From the NCBI RefSeq assembly GCF_036289385.1, contig NZ_JAYFFH010000011.1, positions 1 to 46,985 on the forward strand: a DNA stretch of 46,985 nucleotides, given 5' to 3'. Under the pieces are notes generated by a model. It was not told the origin of the DNA and did no database searches. It saw only the letters and a list, made by a program, of their open reading frames with translations. This DNA comes from Anaerofustis butyriciformans. Its GTDB lineage: Bacteria; Bacillota; Clostridia; Eubacteriales; Anaerofustaceae. Position 1 is the stretch's first letter, and each line of letters begins with the position of its first letter. Made by a program: the position numbers and the translations under genes. Of this stretch, positions 9,078 to 19,200 are shown one piece after another.

Positions 9078-9200
9078 TGAGATTCAACTAATCTCAGAAT
9101 CCTTTTATAGAACACGAATGGCACTGCCATTCCTATCACTTTTTATAAAGTGATAGCAGTGTTCCTTATGCCCATTCCTATCTAAAAGATAGGAATGCTT
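9078..9200. other. oriT: Candidate origin of transfer (oriT) with nested inverted repeats
   Basis: Four perfect inverted repeats lie within 120 bp: TGAGATT/AATCTCA (9078-9096), GAATGGCA/TGCCATTC (9116-9132), CTATCACTTT/AAAGTGATAG (9133-9156) and CATTCCTATC/GATAGGAATG (9173-9197). The second and third are enclosed by an outer stem GAACAC/GTGTTC (9110-9115 and 9159-9164), giving a three-way junction. CCATTCCTATC also occurs as a direct repeat. The region is non-coding and lies immediately upstream of two RHH accessory genes and the relaxase, where Gram-positive oriT sites are commonly found. The nick site cannot be read from the sequence alone. Confidence 0.6.
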
Positions 9201-9238
9201 GCAACTCTGCTAATTCTCAGAAAGGAAAATATATTATC

Positions 9239-9505
9239 ATGGCTGATATTTTCGTAAGAAGTATTAACGATAAAACTTTAGCGTTACTAAAAATACAAGC
9301 TCAGCAATTAGGATACAAAAGTGTCAATAAATATATTAATTTTATTTTAGAACAATCCATTATATTAAACGAAACAAAAACAATTGTTTCAGAAATGGAA
9401 AGTTTAACATTAAATTGTTTAAATACAATAAAAGCAAATACAATTGTTTTAAATGAATTTATTGACAAAATTGACAAAATGAATTTTACAACTGAAAAGG
9501 AATAA
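9239..9505 (+). CDS. RHH-type relaxosome accessory protein (first of two)
   Basis: This 88-residue protein has a ribbon-helix-helix N-terminus: strand DIFVRSI, helix NDKTLALLKIQAQQLG and helix SVNKYINFILEQSI. An amphipathic C-terminal helix probably serves oligomerisation. It starts with AAAGG 13 bases upstream, directly after the inverted-repeat cluster. Small RHH proteins between oriT and the relaxase gene usually bind oriT and help load the relaxase (MobC or Aux role), and may repress the mob promoter. The function here is inferred from fold and place. Confidence 0.65.
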   Translation: MADIFVRSINDKTLALLKIQAQQLGYKSVNKYINFILEQSIILNETKTIVSEMESLTLNCLNTIKANTIVLNEFIDKIDKMNFTTEKE

Positions 9506-9509
9506 AAAA

Positions 9510-9902
9510 ATGAGCAAAATAACATCATTTAGATTTGAAGAAACTTATAATGAAAAAATCCAATATATAAAAAAAGAAAATAAACTTTCAAACAACTCTG
9601 ATGTATTAAAATTTGTTATTGACTTTTATATAAAAAATCATGAAATAAAAACTGATACTGAAAAAATAAAAAAAGAAGTAAATAATATAAAAAAGATTTG
9701 TAGAAATATTGAAAAGAATTCTTATATCTCTACAGAAATGATTAATAATATTATTTTAAATAATTCGTATAATGATGTAATTCTAACAAAAAATTTAAAA
9801 AGCTCTATTTATTCTAGAGCAGAAGATGAATATAAAAATAATGTTAAGAAAAATGTTATTATTACAATTAATAAAAATAAAAAAAATAGAAATGCAACCT
9901 AG
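9510..9902 (+). CDS. RHH-type relaxosome accessory protein (second of two)
   Basis: This 130-residue protein has an RHH-like N-terminus: strand ITSFRFE, helix ETYNEKIQYIKKENKLS and helix SDVLKFVIDFYIKNH. A basic coiled tail of about 85 residues follows. It begins 4 bases after the previous stop, so the two are co-translated, and it probably also contacts oriT or the relaxase. Its stop codon TAG lies across the loop of a 15-bp hairpin (9884-9916), a long version of the dispersed CTA-loop element. Confidence 0.6.
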   Translation: MSKITSFRFEETYNEKIQYIKKENKLSNNSDVLKFVIDFYIKNHEIKTDTEKIKKEVNNIKKICRNIEKNSYISTEMINNIILNNSYNDVILTKNLKSSIYSRAEDEYKNNVKKNVIITINKNKKNRNAT

Positions 9903-9916
9903 TTGTATTTCTATTT
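9884..9916 (+). repeat. Dispersed hairpin, long copy at the stop of the second RHH gene
   Basis: Arms AAATAGAAATGCAAC (9884-9898) and GTTGTATTTCTATTT (9902-9916) pair over 15 bp with one G-U. The loop is CTA and the stop codon TAG spans 9900-9902. Confidence 0.75.
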
Positions 9917-9937
9917 AATATTTAATAGTGAAGGAGG

Positions 9938-9960
9938 AAAATACAACATAGTTGTAAAAT
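9938..9960 (+). repeat. Dispersed hairpin, variant between the Shine-Dalgarno and start of the relaxase
   Basis: The core arms TACAAC/GTTGTA (9942-9947, 9951-9956) enclose the loop ATA. They are preceded by the same AAGGAGGAAAA block seen before virB4 and the 271-residue gene. GGAGG is at 9933-9937 and ATG at 9964. The 26-base linear gap becomes about 11 when folded. Confidence 0.7.
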
Positions 9961-9963
9961 AAG

Positions 9964-11268
9964 ATGAGTGGTTTAAATATGATGTGTGAGTTTTATACAT
10001 CAAATGATATGCAAAAAGGTAAAGCTATAATAGATGATAAAACAGTAAAAAGTTTTAAAAGATATATTGAATATATTGATAGAAAAGAAGCAAGAAATCC
10101 GTCTTATACAGCTTCTAAAGAATCAAATTATTCTAATGAAAGATATATACAGTATATGGATAATCCTAATAAAACATCTGGATTATTTGATATTAATGGT
10201 TATGTTACAAAAGAAAAGAAAAAATATTATAAAAATATTTTTGATATGGCTGAAAAGAACAGTTCTTTGATGTGGTCTACTATAATATCTTTCGATAATA
10301 AATTTTTAGAAGAACATAAAATATTAAGTAATGGTATTTTACAAGAAGAATTGTTAGAACAATACACAAGAGAAATGATGAATATTTTACTTAAGAGTGA
10401 AAAGATAGAAAATGAACAAAATACTAAATGGGTTGCTGCAATTCATCATAATACAGATAATATTCATATTCATATAGGCATTACAGAAATAAATAATACA
10501 CGTCCGATTATAGATAAAGGAAAGTATAAAGGACAATATAAAGGTAAATTTAAACAAGAAACAATAAAGAAATGTAAAAGCAATTTTGTTAATAATATTA
10601 TCAAAGAATATACAAAAGAAAGAAATATTATTATCAACGATATTATAAGAAATTCAATAACCAAAAATACTAAAGATTATTTAAGAGATGATAAAATAGC
10701 ATATCAAAAAATTATGTCTTTATATGAGAATCTTGTTAATGAAAATTTACAATTTGAATTTTATAAAACTAATAAAATGGCAAAATTCCATGATGAAATA
10801 GATAGTATTACAGACTATTTTTTAGATAAATATTTTCAAGAAGAATTTAAAAGTTTAATGCAGAATTTAGAAGAAAATTCAATCAAATACAAAGAAGTCT
10901 ATGGCGAAAATAGTTCCCAATATAAAGAATATAAGATAAATAAAATTAATGAATTATATGTAAAAATGGGAAATCAAATTTTAAGAGAAATTAGAGAAAT
11001 TTATAAAGGCAATAATACTGTCAATATTAATAATAATTTTCAAAATATTAATGATATGAAATTTAATTTAAAAGAAATAAATTTTGAAAGAACTAATAAA
11101 TCATTAAATAATCATTTTAATAATATATATATAGGATATGAATTAAGAAAAATTAAATATAATTTAAAAAACACGTTAAAACAATATAAAAATCAGTGGG
11201 AGCATGAAGAATTAGAATATAATATAAAAATGAAAGAACGAGTAGAAGAACTTGGATATGGCAACTAA
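9964..11268 (+). CDS. Conjugative relaxase, MobL/MobP2-like
   Basis: This 434-residue protein nicks oriT and pilots the strand into the recipient. The histidine motif HHNTDNIHIHIG lies at 161-172, with H168 and H170 as the metal-ligand pair. The N-terminal segment FKRYIEYIDRKEA (about 31-43) is where MobP2-type enzymes carry the catalytic tyrosine region. After the relaxase domain (about 1-220) the protein is a long charged helical region. The MobL group, founded on the relaxase of Bacillus pLS20, fits best, though MobP-type labels overlap. It is encoded behind two RHH genes and the oriT candidate. The start ATG 9964 follows GGAGG through a hairpin. Confidence 0.85.
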   Translation: MSGLNMMCEFYTSNDMQKGKAIIDDKTVKSFKRYIEYIDRKEARNPSYTASKESNYSNERYIQYMDNPNKTSGLFDINGYVTKEKKKYYKNIFDMAEKNSSLMWSTIISFDNKFLEEHKILSNGILQEELLEQYTREMMNILLKSEKIENEQNTKWVAAIHHNTDNIHIHIGITEINNTRPIIDKGKYKGQYKGKFKQETIKKCKSNFVNNIIKEYTKERNIIINDIIRNSITKNTKDYLRDDKIAYQKIMSLYENLVNENLQFEFYKTNKMAKFHDEIDSITDYFLDKYFQEEFKSLMQNLEENSIKYKEVYGENSSQYKEYKINKINELYVKMGNQILREIREIYKGNNTVNINNNFQNINDMKFNLKEINFERTNKSLNNHFNNIYIGYELRKIKYNLKNTLKQYKNQWEHEELEYNIKMKERVEELGYGN

Positions 11269-11272
11269 GTTG
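11262..11272 (+). repeat. Weak dispersed-hairpin remnant at the relaxase stop codon
   Basis: CAAC/GTTG flank the stop codon TAA (11266-11268). Only the core of the element remains. Confidence 0.4.
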
Positions 11273-11296
11273 TAATTTTTTTTTGATAAATAAAAC

Positions 11297-11325
11297 TTGA
11301 GTTTTTAAGTTTTATATAATATAAT
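11297..11325 (+). promoter_or_regulatory. Promoter of the establishment/DNA-processing operon
   Basis: -35 TTGAGT (11297-11302), 17-bp spacer, -10 TATAAT (11320-11325). It overlaps a hairpin AAAACTT/AAGTTTT that could end relaxase transcription, and it precedes the gene at 11346. Confidence 0.6.
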
Positions 11326-11345
11326 TTAAAAAAAGGAATGTAGAA

Positions 11346-12125
11346 ATGTATAAATCTATTAATACTATATTAGATGAACTTCAAATAATACTTTTTAATA
11401 AAAAACTAAATTTTAGTTATAAATTAGTGAATACAAATAAAAAAAGACTAGGAACTATATACGATTATTGTTCTCATACAGGGAATGAAATTAGTATACC
11501 ATATAAATTATTTACATTATCCAACGAAGATATAATCAAGGTTTTTATATTTGAATTGTTATATATATATTGCAATAATAATAATATTCAAGCTTTTAAT
11601 ATGAAAAACGGATACTATAAGAAGCAATTTAAAGAAGTAGGGGAGTATCACAAAATACAATTAAATTATTTAAAAAATAAAGGATATATAGATGTTAAAA
11701 TAGATAAAAGATTTAATGAATTAATATTAAAATGTAATTTTGAAGATATAAAAAGTTCAAAAGAATATAATAAAGTAGCTAATAGCCAAAATGATTTAAC
11801 TCAATGGAGATATTTTTGTCCTTGCTGTAATGGTATATTACGTGGAACAAAAAATATGAAAATAAAATGTTTAAATTGTAATGTAGAAATGATACATACG
11901 GATAATTTCAAAATAGAATACCAATTAAATAATGAAATAATTGGAACATATGATGATAAATTAATAATAGAAGATGAAAATGGAAATTTGTTTTATATAT
12001 ATGGTAATTTAAAAATGTACGATATTGGAGATTGTATTAATATAACAGATATTATATCTATATATACACTTGAAAATGACGATGTGATGAACATTTTAAG
12101 AAAGTTCAAGGAGAATATTTCATGA
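11346..12125 (+). CDS. Degenerate SprT-like protein with C-terminal zinc ribbon
   Basis: This 259-residue protein resembles the SprT-like metalloproteins common in Firmicutes conjugative elements: YDYCSHTGNEISIPYKLF (about 39-56), then the helix that normally carries HExxH, then a GxxKxFKE segment. Here the zinc motif reads FELLY (69-73): both histidines are aromatic and only the glutamate remains. The third expected ligand is tyrosine in NGYYKKQFKE. Protease activity is therefore unlikely. A zinc ribbon (CPCC near 158-161 and CLNC near 178-181) is intact, so DNA or protein binding may be kept. The SprT assignment is my reading from motif order, since the hallmark motif itself is lost. The stop overlaps the next start (ATGA). 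Confidence 0.55.
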   Translation: MYKSINTILDELQIILFNKKLNFSYKLVNTNKKRLGTIYDYCSHTGNEISIPYKLFTLSNEDIIKVFIFELLYIYCNNNNIQAFNMKNGYYKKQFKEVGEYHKIQLNYLKNKGYIDVKIDKRFNELILKCNFEDIKSSKEYNKVANSQNDLTQWRYFCPCCNGILRGTKNMKIKCLNCNVEMIHTDNFKIEYQLNNEIIGTYDDKLIIEDENGNLFYIYGNLKMYDIGDCINITDIISIYTLENDDVMNILRKFKENIS

Positions 12126-12961
12126 GTATTAAAGAAAAAATCCAAGATTTAGAAAATAAGATAAAAATAGAAATAGACAACATATTTAATAATCAAGAAA
12201 ATTATTTAGAATTTTTAAAAATAAGAAGTTTCTTAACAATAGATAATATTGAAAATGCAGTGTTGCTTTATGGACAAAATAAAGACATAAATTTAATTAA
12301 TACTAGTCAATCTTTTTTTAAAAGTAATATTCCTGTAAGAGTTAATGAAAAAGGATATAATCAATTAATAAATGTTGAAAGAAAATATATTAACAGAGAT
12401 GGAATAGAAATCCCATTAAAACAAGCAAGTAAAGATGAGTGGAATAAAATAAGACAAGGTGATTTAGAAGTAATTACTAAAAAAGAAAAAAGTATAACAA
12501 AAGTTTTTGATATAAAACAAACTATTTGCAGTGAAAAGATGACTGACACTATATTAAATAAAACAAAAGTATGCTATGATAAAAATTTATTAAAAGATGC
12601 ATTGTATAGTTTTATGCAGACAAAACAATATAATTTAGATTTTAAATTAAATTCATGTGATATGATTAATCAACTAGTGAATGGAGAAAATGAAAATTTA
12701 AAGATAGTACAAAATACGACAGTTGTTTTAATTTGCAACTATTATGGAATAGAAGTAAATGAAGATATAAAAAAAAATATCATTGTTGAGTTAGAGCAAT
12801 TAAAAGAAAATACTAATAGAAGTGAGACTTTGGAAATACTAAAGCAATCAGATAAGGATTATATGATGTTAAAAAAAGAAATTGATAATAGTATTATTCC
12901 ATTTATAAATACTATTGAAAAATCAAGGAAAGAAATAAATAGAGAAGAATATGAAAGATAA
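12122..12961 (+). CDS. ArdC-N-like protein, possible antirestriction/ssDNA-binding factor
   Basis: This 279-residue protein overlaps the preceding gene by 4 bases. The N-terminal 100 residues follow the ArdC N-domain pattern: a helix (EFLKIRSFLTIDNIENAVLLYGQN), then a short basic segment and beta-rich part. ArdC N-domains bind single-stranded DNA and protect incoming plasmid DNA. The metallopeptidase half of full ArdC (HExxH) is absent. The rest is helical and unrecognised. An early-expressed protection protein fits the operon (next to the methylase-helicase), but the similarity is moderate. Confidence 0.5.
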   Translation: MSIKEKIQDLENKIKIEIDNIFNNQENYLEFLKIRSFLTIDNIENAVLLYGQNKDINLINTSQSFFKSNIPVRVNEKGYNQLINVERKYINRDGIEIPLKQASKDEWNKIRQGDLEVITKKEKSITKVFDIKQTICSEKMTDTILNKTKVCYDKNLLKDALYSFMQTKQYNLDFKLNSCDMINQLVNGENENLKIVQNTTVVLICNYYGIEVNEDIKKNIIVELEQLKENTNRSETLEILKQSDKDYMMLKKEIDNSIIPFINTIEKSRKEINREEYER

Positions 12962-12991
12962 TATTTAACATATAATATTATAATTGTATTA

Positions 12992-13005
12992 CTAGGTTGT
13001 ATTTT
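12992..13005 (+). repeat. Half of the dispersed hairpin element
   Basis: Only CTAGGTTGTATTTT is present, 6 bases before AAAGGAG of the next small gene. The left arm (AATTGTATTA) no longer pairs, so it is probably a decayed copy. Confidence 0.35.
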
Positions 13006-13021
13006 ATAAAAGGAGATAATT

Positions 13022-13195
13022 ATGATTACAGAAAAAAAGAAAGAAAAAAAAGTTGATATTCAAGATATAAAATTTTCGTATTTAATTGAAAATATAAACG
13101 ATTTGTCAATAAAAGAAATAAATGAAATACAGGAAGATTTTTGTATTGATGAAAATGTTGTTGAAAATATTATTGAAGAAGAACGAGAAAGATAA
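13022..13195 (+). CDS. Small acidic protein, 57 residues
   Basis: The open frame starts at an ATG with a good AAAGGAGA seven bases upstream and ends at TAA 13193-13195. The product begins MITEKKKEKKVDIQDIKF and ends in an acidic stretch (IIEEERER). It lies between the ArdC-like gene and the giant helicase gene, in the same direction, and fills the space neatly. No family was recognised. A small partner of the downstream protein is possible. Confidence 0.6.
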   Translation: MITEKKKEKKVDIQDIKFSYLIENINDLSIKEINEIQEDFCIDENVVENIIEEERER

Positions 13196-13231
13196 AAATA
13201 TTTTAAACATCAATATTAGAAATATATTATA

Positions 13232-13255
13232 AAAATACAACCTAGTTGTAATTTT
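13232..13255 (+). repeat. Dispersed hairpin, copy in the leader of the giant helicase gene
   Basis: Left arm AAAATACAAC, loop CTA, right arm GTTGTAATTTT (one extra A). The ribosome site AAGAGGT follows the hairpin, so here it lies upstream of the ribosome site instead of between it and the start. Confidence 0.75.
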
Positions 13256-13266
13256 AAGAGGTAAAT

Positions 13267-16200
13267 ATGAATAAGAGTAATATAGAAATTATTAATGATT
13301 TAAAAAGAAATATTTCAATAGTAGATTATGCAAGATATTTAGGATTTCATGTGGTAAAAAAAGGAAATAAATATTATTCACTAGAAGAGCATGATAGTGT
13401 TATGATTGATGTAACTTCTAATACATATAGACGTTTTAGTGTTGACGGATATAAAAAAGATATTATTAATTTTGTTGAAGAGTTTGAACATTTAAGAACT
13501 TCTGAAGCTATTGAAAAATTAAAAAAATTTAATAATAATACGTTAAATTATTCAAATAAAAAAAGAGTAGATAAACATACTCAATTTAATAAATGGTTTG
13601 ATACATTTATACAAGAAAAAGACAATATAAAAGAATTTATTATTTTAAATAAAGATGATAATATTCATATGTTTAGTACTGAAGATTTATGTAAACATAT
13701 AAAAAAATTTTCTATTGAAGAAAAAGAAAAAATAAAAGATACATTAGTCAAGTTAGATTATGTAAATGCAGATATTATGGATTTTTTTAATTACATAGCA
13801 GAAAAGTTATATATAGAAAATGATAAAACAATAACTTTACCTGAAAAAAGTTCATCATATAAAAATATATTTGCATATTTGAATAAAACAAGAAATATTG
13901 ATAATGATATTATAAATGATGCAATTTCAAATAAATTATTATTTCAAGATGTAAATAATAACTGTTGCTTTGTTGGATATAATGAAGAAGGTGATGTGAA
14001 TTATTTAATTAAAAGAGGAACAAATACATATAAAGCTTTTCGTGCAGAAGATAAAAATAATGACTATCAAAAAGGTATGTTATGGCAATATACAGATAAT
14101 TCAGATAAATTAATTATTACAGAAAGTCCGATTGATACATTATCATTACAGAATATATTAAAAAAGAATAATGTTAATTATAAGGATTTTAATTATTTAA
14201 TATTAGGTGGTGTTAGTAAATTAGGTTCAATAGAATACCGACTTAAAGAAAAAAAATATAAAAATATTATTATTGCTGTTGATAATGATATTGCAGGTTT
14301 TCATTGTATTCAAAAAATACAAAATATTTTAATTTCAAATGAATATGAAGGTAGTGTATCTTTATGTATACCTAATCAGAAAGATTTTAATGAAGATATT
14401 GTAAATAATAATTTTTCTTTTAAAAGTATTTCAAGTGGGAAGCTAAGAAATAAAACATATCAAGCATTTAATCAAATTATTAGTGATAACAAATATTTTA
14501 ATAGATACATTGAAAATTGTGCTAATAATTACGGCTATAATACTAATATTCAAATGCTGATTTTAGAACAAAATTTTAATACATCATTTATTGCAAATAA
14601 TAACATTTGGGATAAGTTAAATAGAACTATAAAAGAGCAAGCTAAACCAATTTTTAATATAAAAAAAGGTAAGTATATAGATATATTGTTTGATATTAGT
14701 GATACTGTATTAAAAACAAATAAAGAAGATATTTTTAAGAATAATATTGAAATAATTCCAAAAGAATCAAAAGATGAATTTTTTATATATTTGAAAGAAC
14801 TAGTAGGTGATGAACAATCAAAAACATTACCAGAAATGATAGCTAAAATCGTTGATATTAATTTTATGTTAAATTATCCCACAAATATTAAAGATACTAA
14901 TATATTAAATAACATTAAAGAAATAAGTAGTGCTGCAATTAATAAACGATTAGGTTCTGCAAATTTTGTCAATACAGACATCGAAGTTTTTAAACATGTA
15001 AATAATCAGTTAGCTTGGGAAATATTACAATCTATAAATAAAAATATAAAATTTAATTTACAATTTTATAAAAAAAATTTTGAAATATTCAAAGGGAAAA
15101 GGAGAGAATATAATGTTAAACGACAGATATCAAAAACTAATGAAATCGGACAATCTAATGGAAGAAATGAACTTGAGCCTATTCGGAAAGAAAGTATTAA
15201 AAATAATGATGCAAGACGAAGAAATCTTGTTTTATCACTTAATCAAGCAAGATTTGGAAGAATTATTAATGAACCTAGACTCAGAAGCATTGAGTTACTA
15301 CAAGGATTGTCAACAAGCGAAAATCAAAGAAAGACAAAAAGAATTAGAAAGGGCAACCAAAATAGGAGATATGTCATTGTTCAAGAACATTCAAGATACA
15401 ATAAAATTGGAAGCCGAAGCAGAAACGAACAGGGAGGTAGTAAATCCGTTTCTAAAGGGAATGAATCTAATTTAGAACAGACTTCTTTGTTTAATAGTGC
15501 AAATAAAGAAGATAAATATAATGTACCCAATAATGAAAAAATACAATCAAAAAGTAAGAAAGATACAAGAATAGAAGATAATATTAAAGCAATAAATTTA
15601 ATTAAACATGGTACATATAATAATACAGAAAAAACAGTATTAGAAAATTATCATGGTTGGGGTGGTTTATCAGAAGTATTTGAAAAGGAAAATAAATATA
15701 ATAACCTAATAAGAAATTTACTAAGTGAAAAAGAATATAAACAAGCAAGAAGTTCAACATTAACAGCCTTTTATACTTCAGATAAAATTGTAAATCCATT
15801 ATTAGACCATATTTTTAGTAAAATAAATTTTGAAAATAATAAAAATATAAATATTCTTGACCCATCTATGGGTATTGGTAATTTTTTTCACTACTTAAAA
15901 GATAAAGATAGCATTAAAGAAAACTGTAAACTATATGGAGTAGAAATTGATGATATTTCATATCAAATTGCAAATTATTTATATCCAAATGCACAAATAA
16001 TGCATAGTGGTTTTGAAGATATAGAATTCAAAGATAATTCATTTGATTTGATTATGTCTAATATTCCCTTTGGTGATATATCAATATATGATAAAAAATA
16101 TAAAAAAAGTTATTTAATACATGATTATTTCATTAAAAAGTCAATTGATATTGTTAAACCAAATGGTATCGTTGCATTTATAACATCAGCAGGTACATTG

Positions 16201-19200
16201 GATAAAAAAAATAATGAATTTCGTAAAGAGATTTATAGAAAAGCTGAATTAAAAGGTGCAATCCGATTAAATAATAAAGCATTTAAAGAAGAAGGAACAA
16301 GTATAGTATCAGATATATTAGTTTTTCAGAAAAGAGAGCAAGAAATTACTGAAGAAGAAATAAATTATCCTTCATGGATTTTTTCTGAAGAATATCAGCA
16401 TACAGGTATTCTATTAAATAAGTATTTTATAGAAAATCCACATATGATTTTAGGTTACATAAGTGAAAGTACAGCTCAATTTGGTAGAAAAATATTAGAT
16501 GTAACATATGAAAAAAAGCTAGATGATTTATCAGTTGATATTGCTAATACAATTGAAACTATTGATATTGACAATTACAATGTGGAAAATCAAGAAGATT
16601 ATATTATAGAAAATTTAGATAATCATTTAAAAGAGTTAGATGAGAATAATATTTATGTTTATCAAAATAATGAATTATTTTATATTGAAAATAATAATAA
16701 AATAATTCCTAAAATATCAAAAAAACAAAAAGATGTTATTATTAAACTTTTAGAACTAAAGCAAAGTATATACAATATTATGGATATTCAGTCTAAAGAA
16801 TATTCAAAAGAAGACTTTTATAAATTACTTGAAAAGTTAAATAATCAATATGATAAATTTGTTCTTAAATATGGATATGTAACACCTAATATAAAATATA
16901 TTGAAGAAGATGTTACATCATCAATTTTTTATTCTTTAGAAGTAAGTCATATTGATGATGCCGAAAATATTGTTTATGAAAAATCAGATTTATTTTTTGA
17001 ACCAACTATTTCTGACCAAACTTTAAATATTAACAATATTCAAGATGCATTAGCTGTCTGTTTAAGTGATAAAGGTGAAGTTGATATTGAATATATTTCC
17101 GAAATTTATAATAAAGAAACAGAAGTTGTTTTAAAAGAATTAGATGATTATGTTGTAATTGACCACAATAGTTTATTTAATGTAGATAATCAATATAATT
17201 ATATTCTTAAAACTGAGTATTTGTCTGGAGATGTAAAAACAAAGAAAGAAGAATTAGAATATTTATTAATACAAGATATAAATGACGAATTTAAAAAAAT
17301 AATAGAAAAAAATTTAAGTTTAGTAAATGAAGTCATTCCAAAAGATATACCATTTTCAGATATTGGTTTTAATTTAGGAACAACATGGATAGATACAGAA
17401 ATATATAATCAATTTATGCAAGAAGTTTTAAAAGTACGTAGCTATGCGAATAGTCTTGTTTTTGATTATATGACAAATACATATAATATTTCCAATAAAT
17501 CTCATTTTTATCGTCAAGAAATAAATAATGAATTTGGTACGAGTAGAATAAATCCGTTACATATTCTAGAACGTACTATGAATATGATTGATGTTAAAAT
17601 ATATGATAATATTGATGATAAACGTATTTTAAATAAGAAAGAAACAACATTAGCACGTTTGAAGCAAGATAAAATTAAAAATGCATTTAATGAATGGGTA
17701 AGTAGTAATGTTGAAGTAAGTACTAGAATTGAAAAATTATATAATGAAAAAATGAACAGATATGTTCATAGAAGTTTTGATGAAAAATTATTTGTTGCAC
17801 CTAAAAATATTACAAATAAAATTGAATTAACAAAAGAACAAAAAAAAGGTGTTGTAAGAGTTTTATTAGGTGGAAATACTTTGCTACCATATAAAGTTGG
17901 ACATGGGAAAACTTTTACAATGATTGCATCAGCAATGACATTGAAGCAAGCAGGTATTTGTAAAAAACCATTATTTATCGTCCCTAATCATTTAGTTGGA
18001 CAATGGGCAAATGAGTTCTATATGTTAAATCCCAATGCTAAAATTTTAGTACCTACTAAAAAAGATTTGACAGCAAAACATAGAAAAAGCTTTTTATCAA
18101 AAATAATGGGTAGCTCTTTCGATGCTGTTATTATGCCTTATACTCAATTTGAAAAGATTAAAATGAGTAATGAATATGTTTTATCTTTTTATAGTAAGGA
18201 AATAGAAAGGTATGAACAATTTATTTCTGAATATAAATATGATAATGAACGTAATTTTTCTATTAAACAATGTGAAAAACAGTTAAAACAACTTAGAGAA
18301 AAGTATAAAAAAACACAAACACAAATTGATGAAAGAAAAGATGATAATGTTCTTTCATTTGAAGATTTAGGAATTGATTATTTGTTTGTGGATGAAGCAC
18401 ACTATTATAAAAATTGCCCATTCACAACAAGGTTAAAAAATATTAGTGGAATTAATCCAACTGGAAGTTTAAAATCTATGGATTTTATGATGAAAACGCA
18501 GTATATAACGAGTTTACATAATCAAAAACGTGGACTTGTTTTTGCTACTGCTACACCGATAAGTAATTCTATTTCAGAATTATTTATTATGCAAAAATAT
18601 TTACAAAATGATATCTTAGAAAAATTACATATAGATAATTTTGATAGTTGGGTTTCTACGTATGCACAAATAGAAACAAAAATAGAACTAAACGTATCGG
18701 CTCAAAATTATAAAACAAGGACACGTTTTACAGGATTTAGAAATTTACCTGAGTTAATAAGTATATTTAATTTAGTAGCTGATTATCAAGAAGATATTCC
18801 TGAAATTCAAGGTATACCTAATTTAAAAACTGGTAAAATACAAACAATTGCTGTTGAAAGTAGCCCTTTAGCAAAAAAAATCATGCAAGAATTTGATAAA
18901 CGTAATTCTTTCATTGAAGCAGGTGTAGTAGATAGTAAAGAAGATAATATGTTGAAATTAACCAATGATGGTAGAAAGCTATCTATTGATGTTTCACTTT
19001 TGAATACAGACTTTACGCAAGAAAGACAGTTTTCAAAAGTGTATGTAGCTTGTGATTATATTTATAAAGAATATATTAATTCTGAAGAATATAAAGGGTT
19101 TCAAATGGTATTTCTTGACTATGGTGTTGCTCTTTATGACAAAATAAAAGAAGAATTAGTTAGATTAGGTATTCAAGAAAATGAAATAGCATTTATATCT

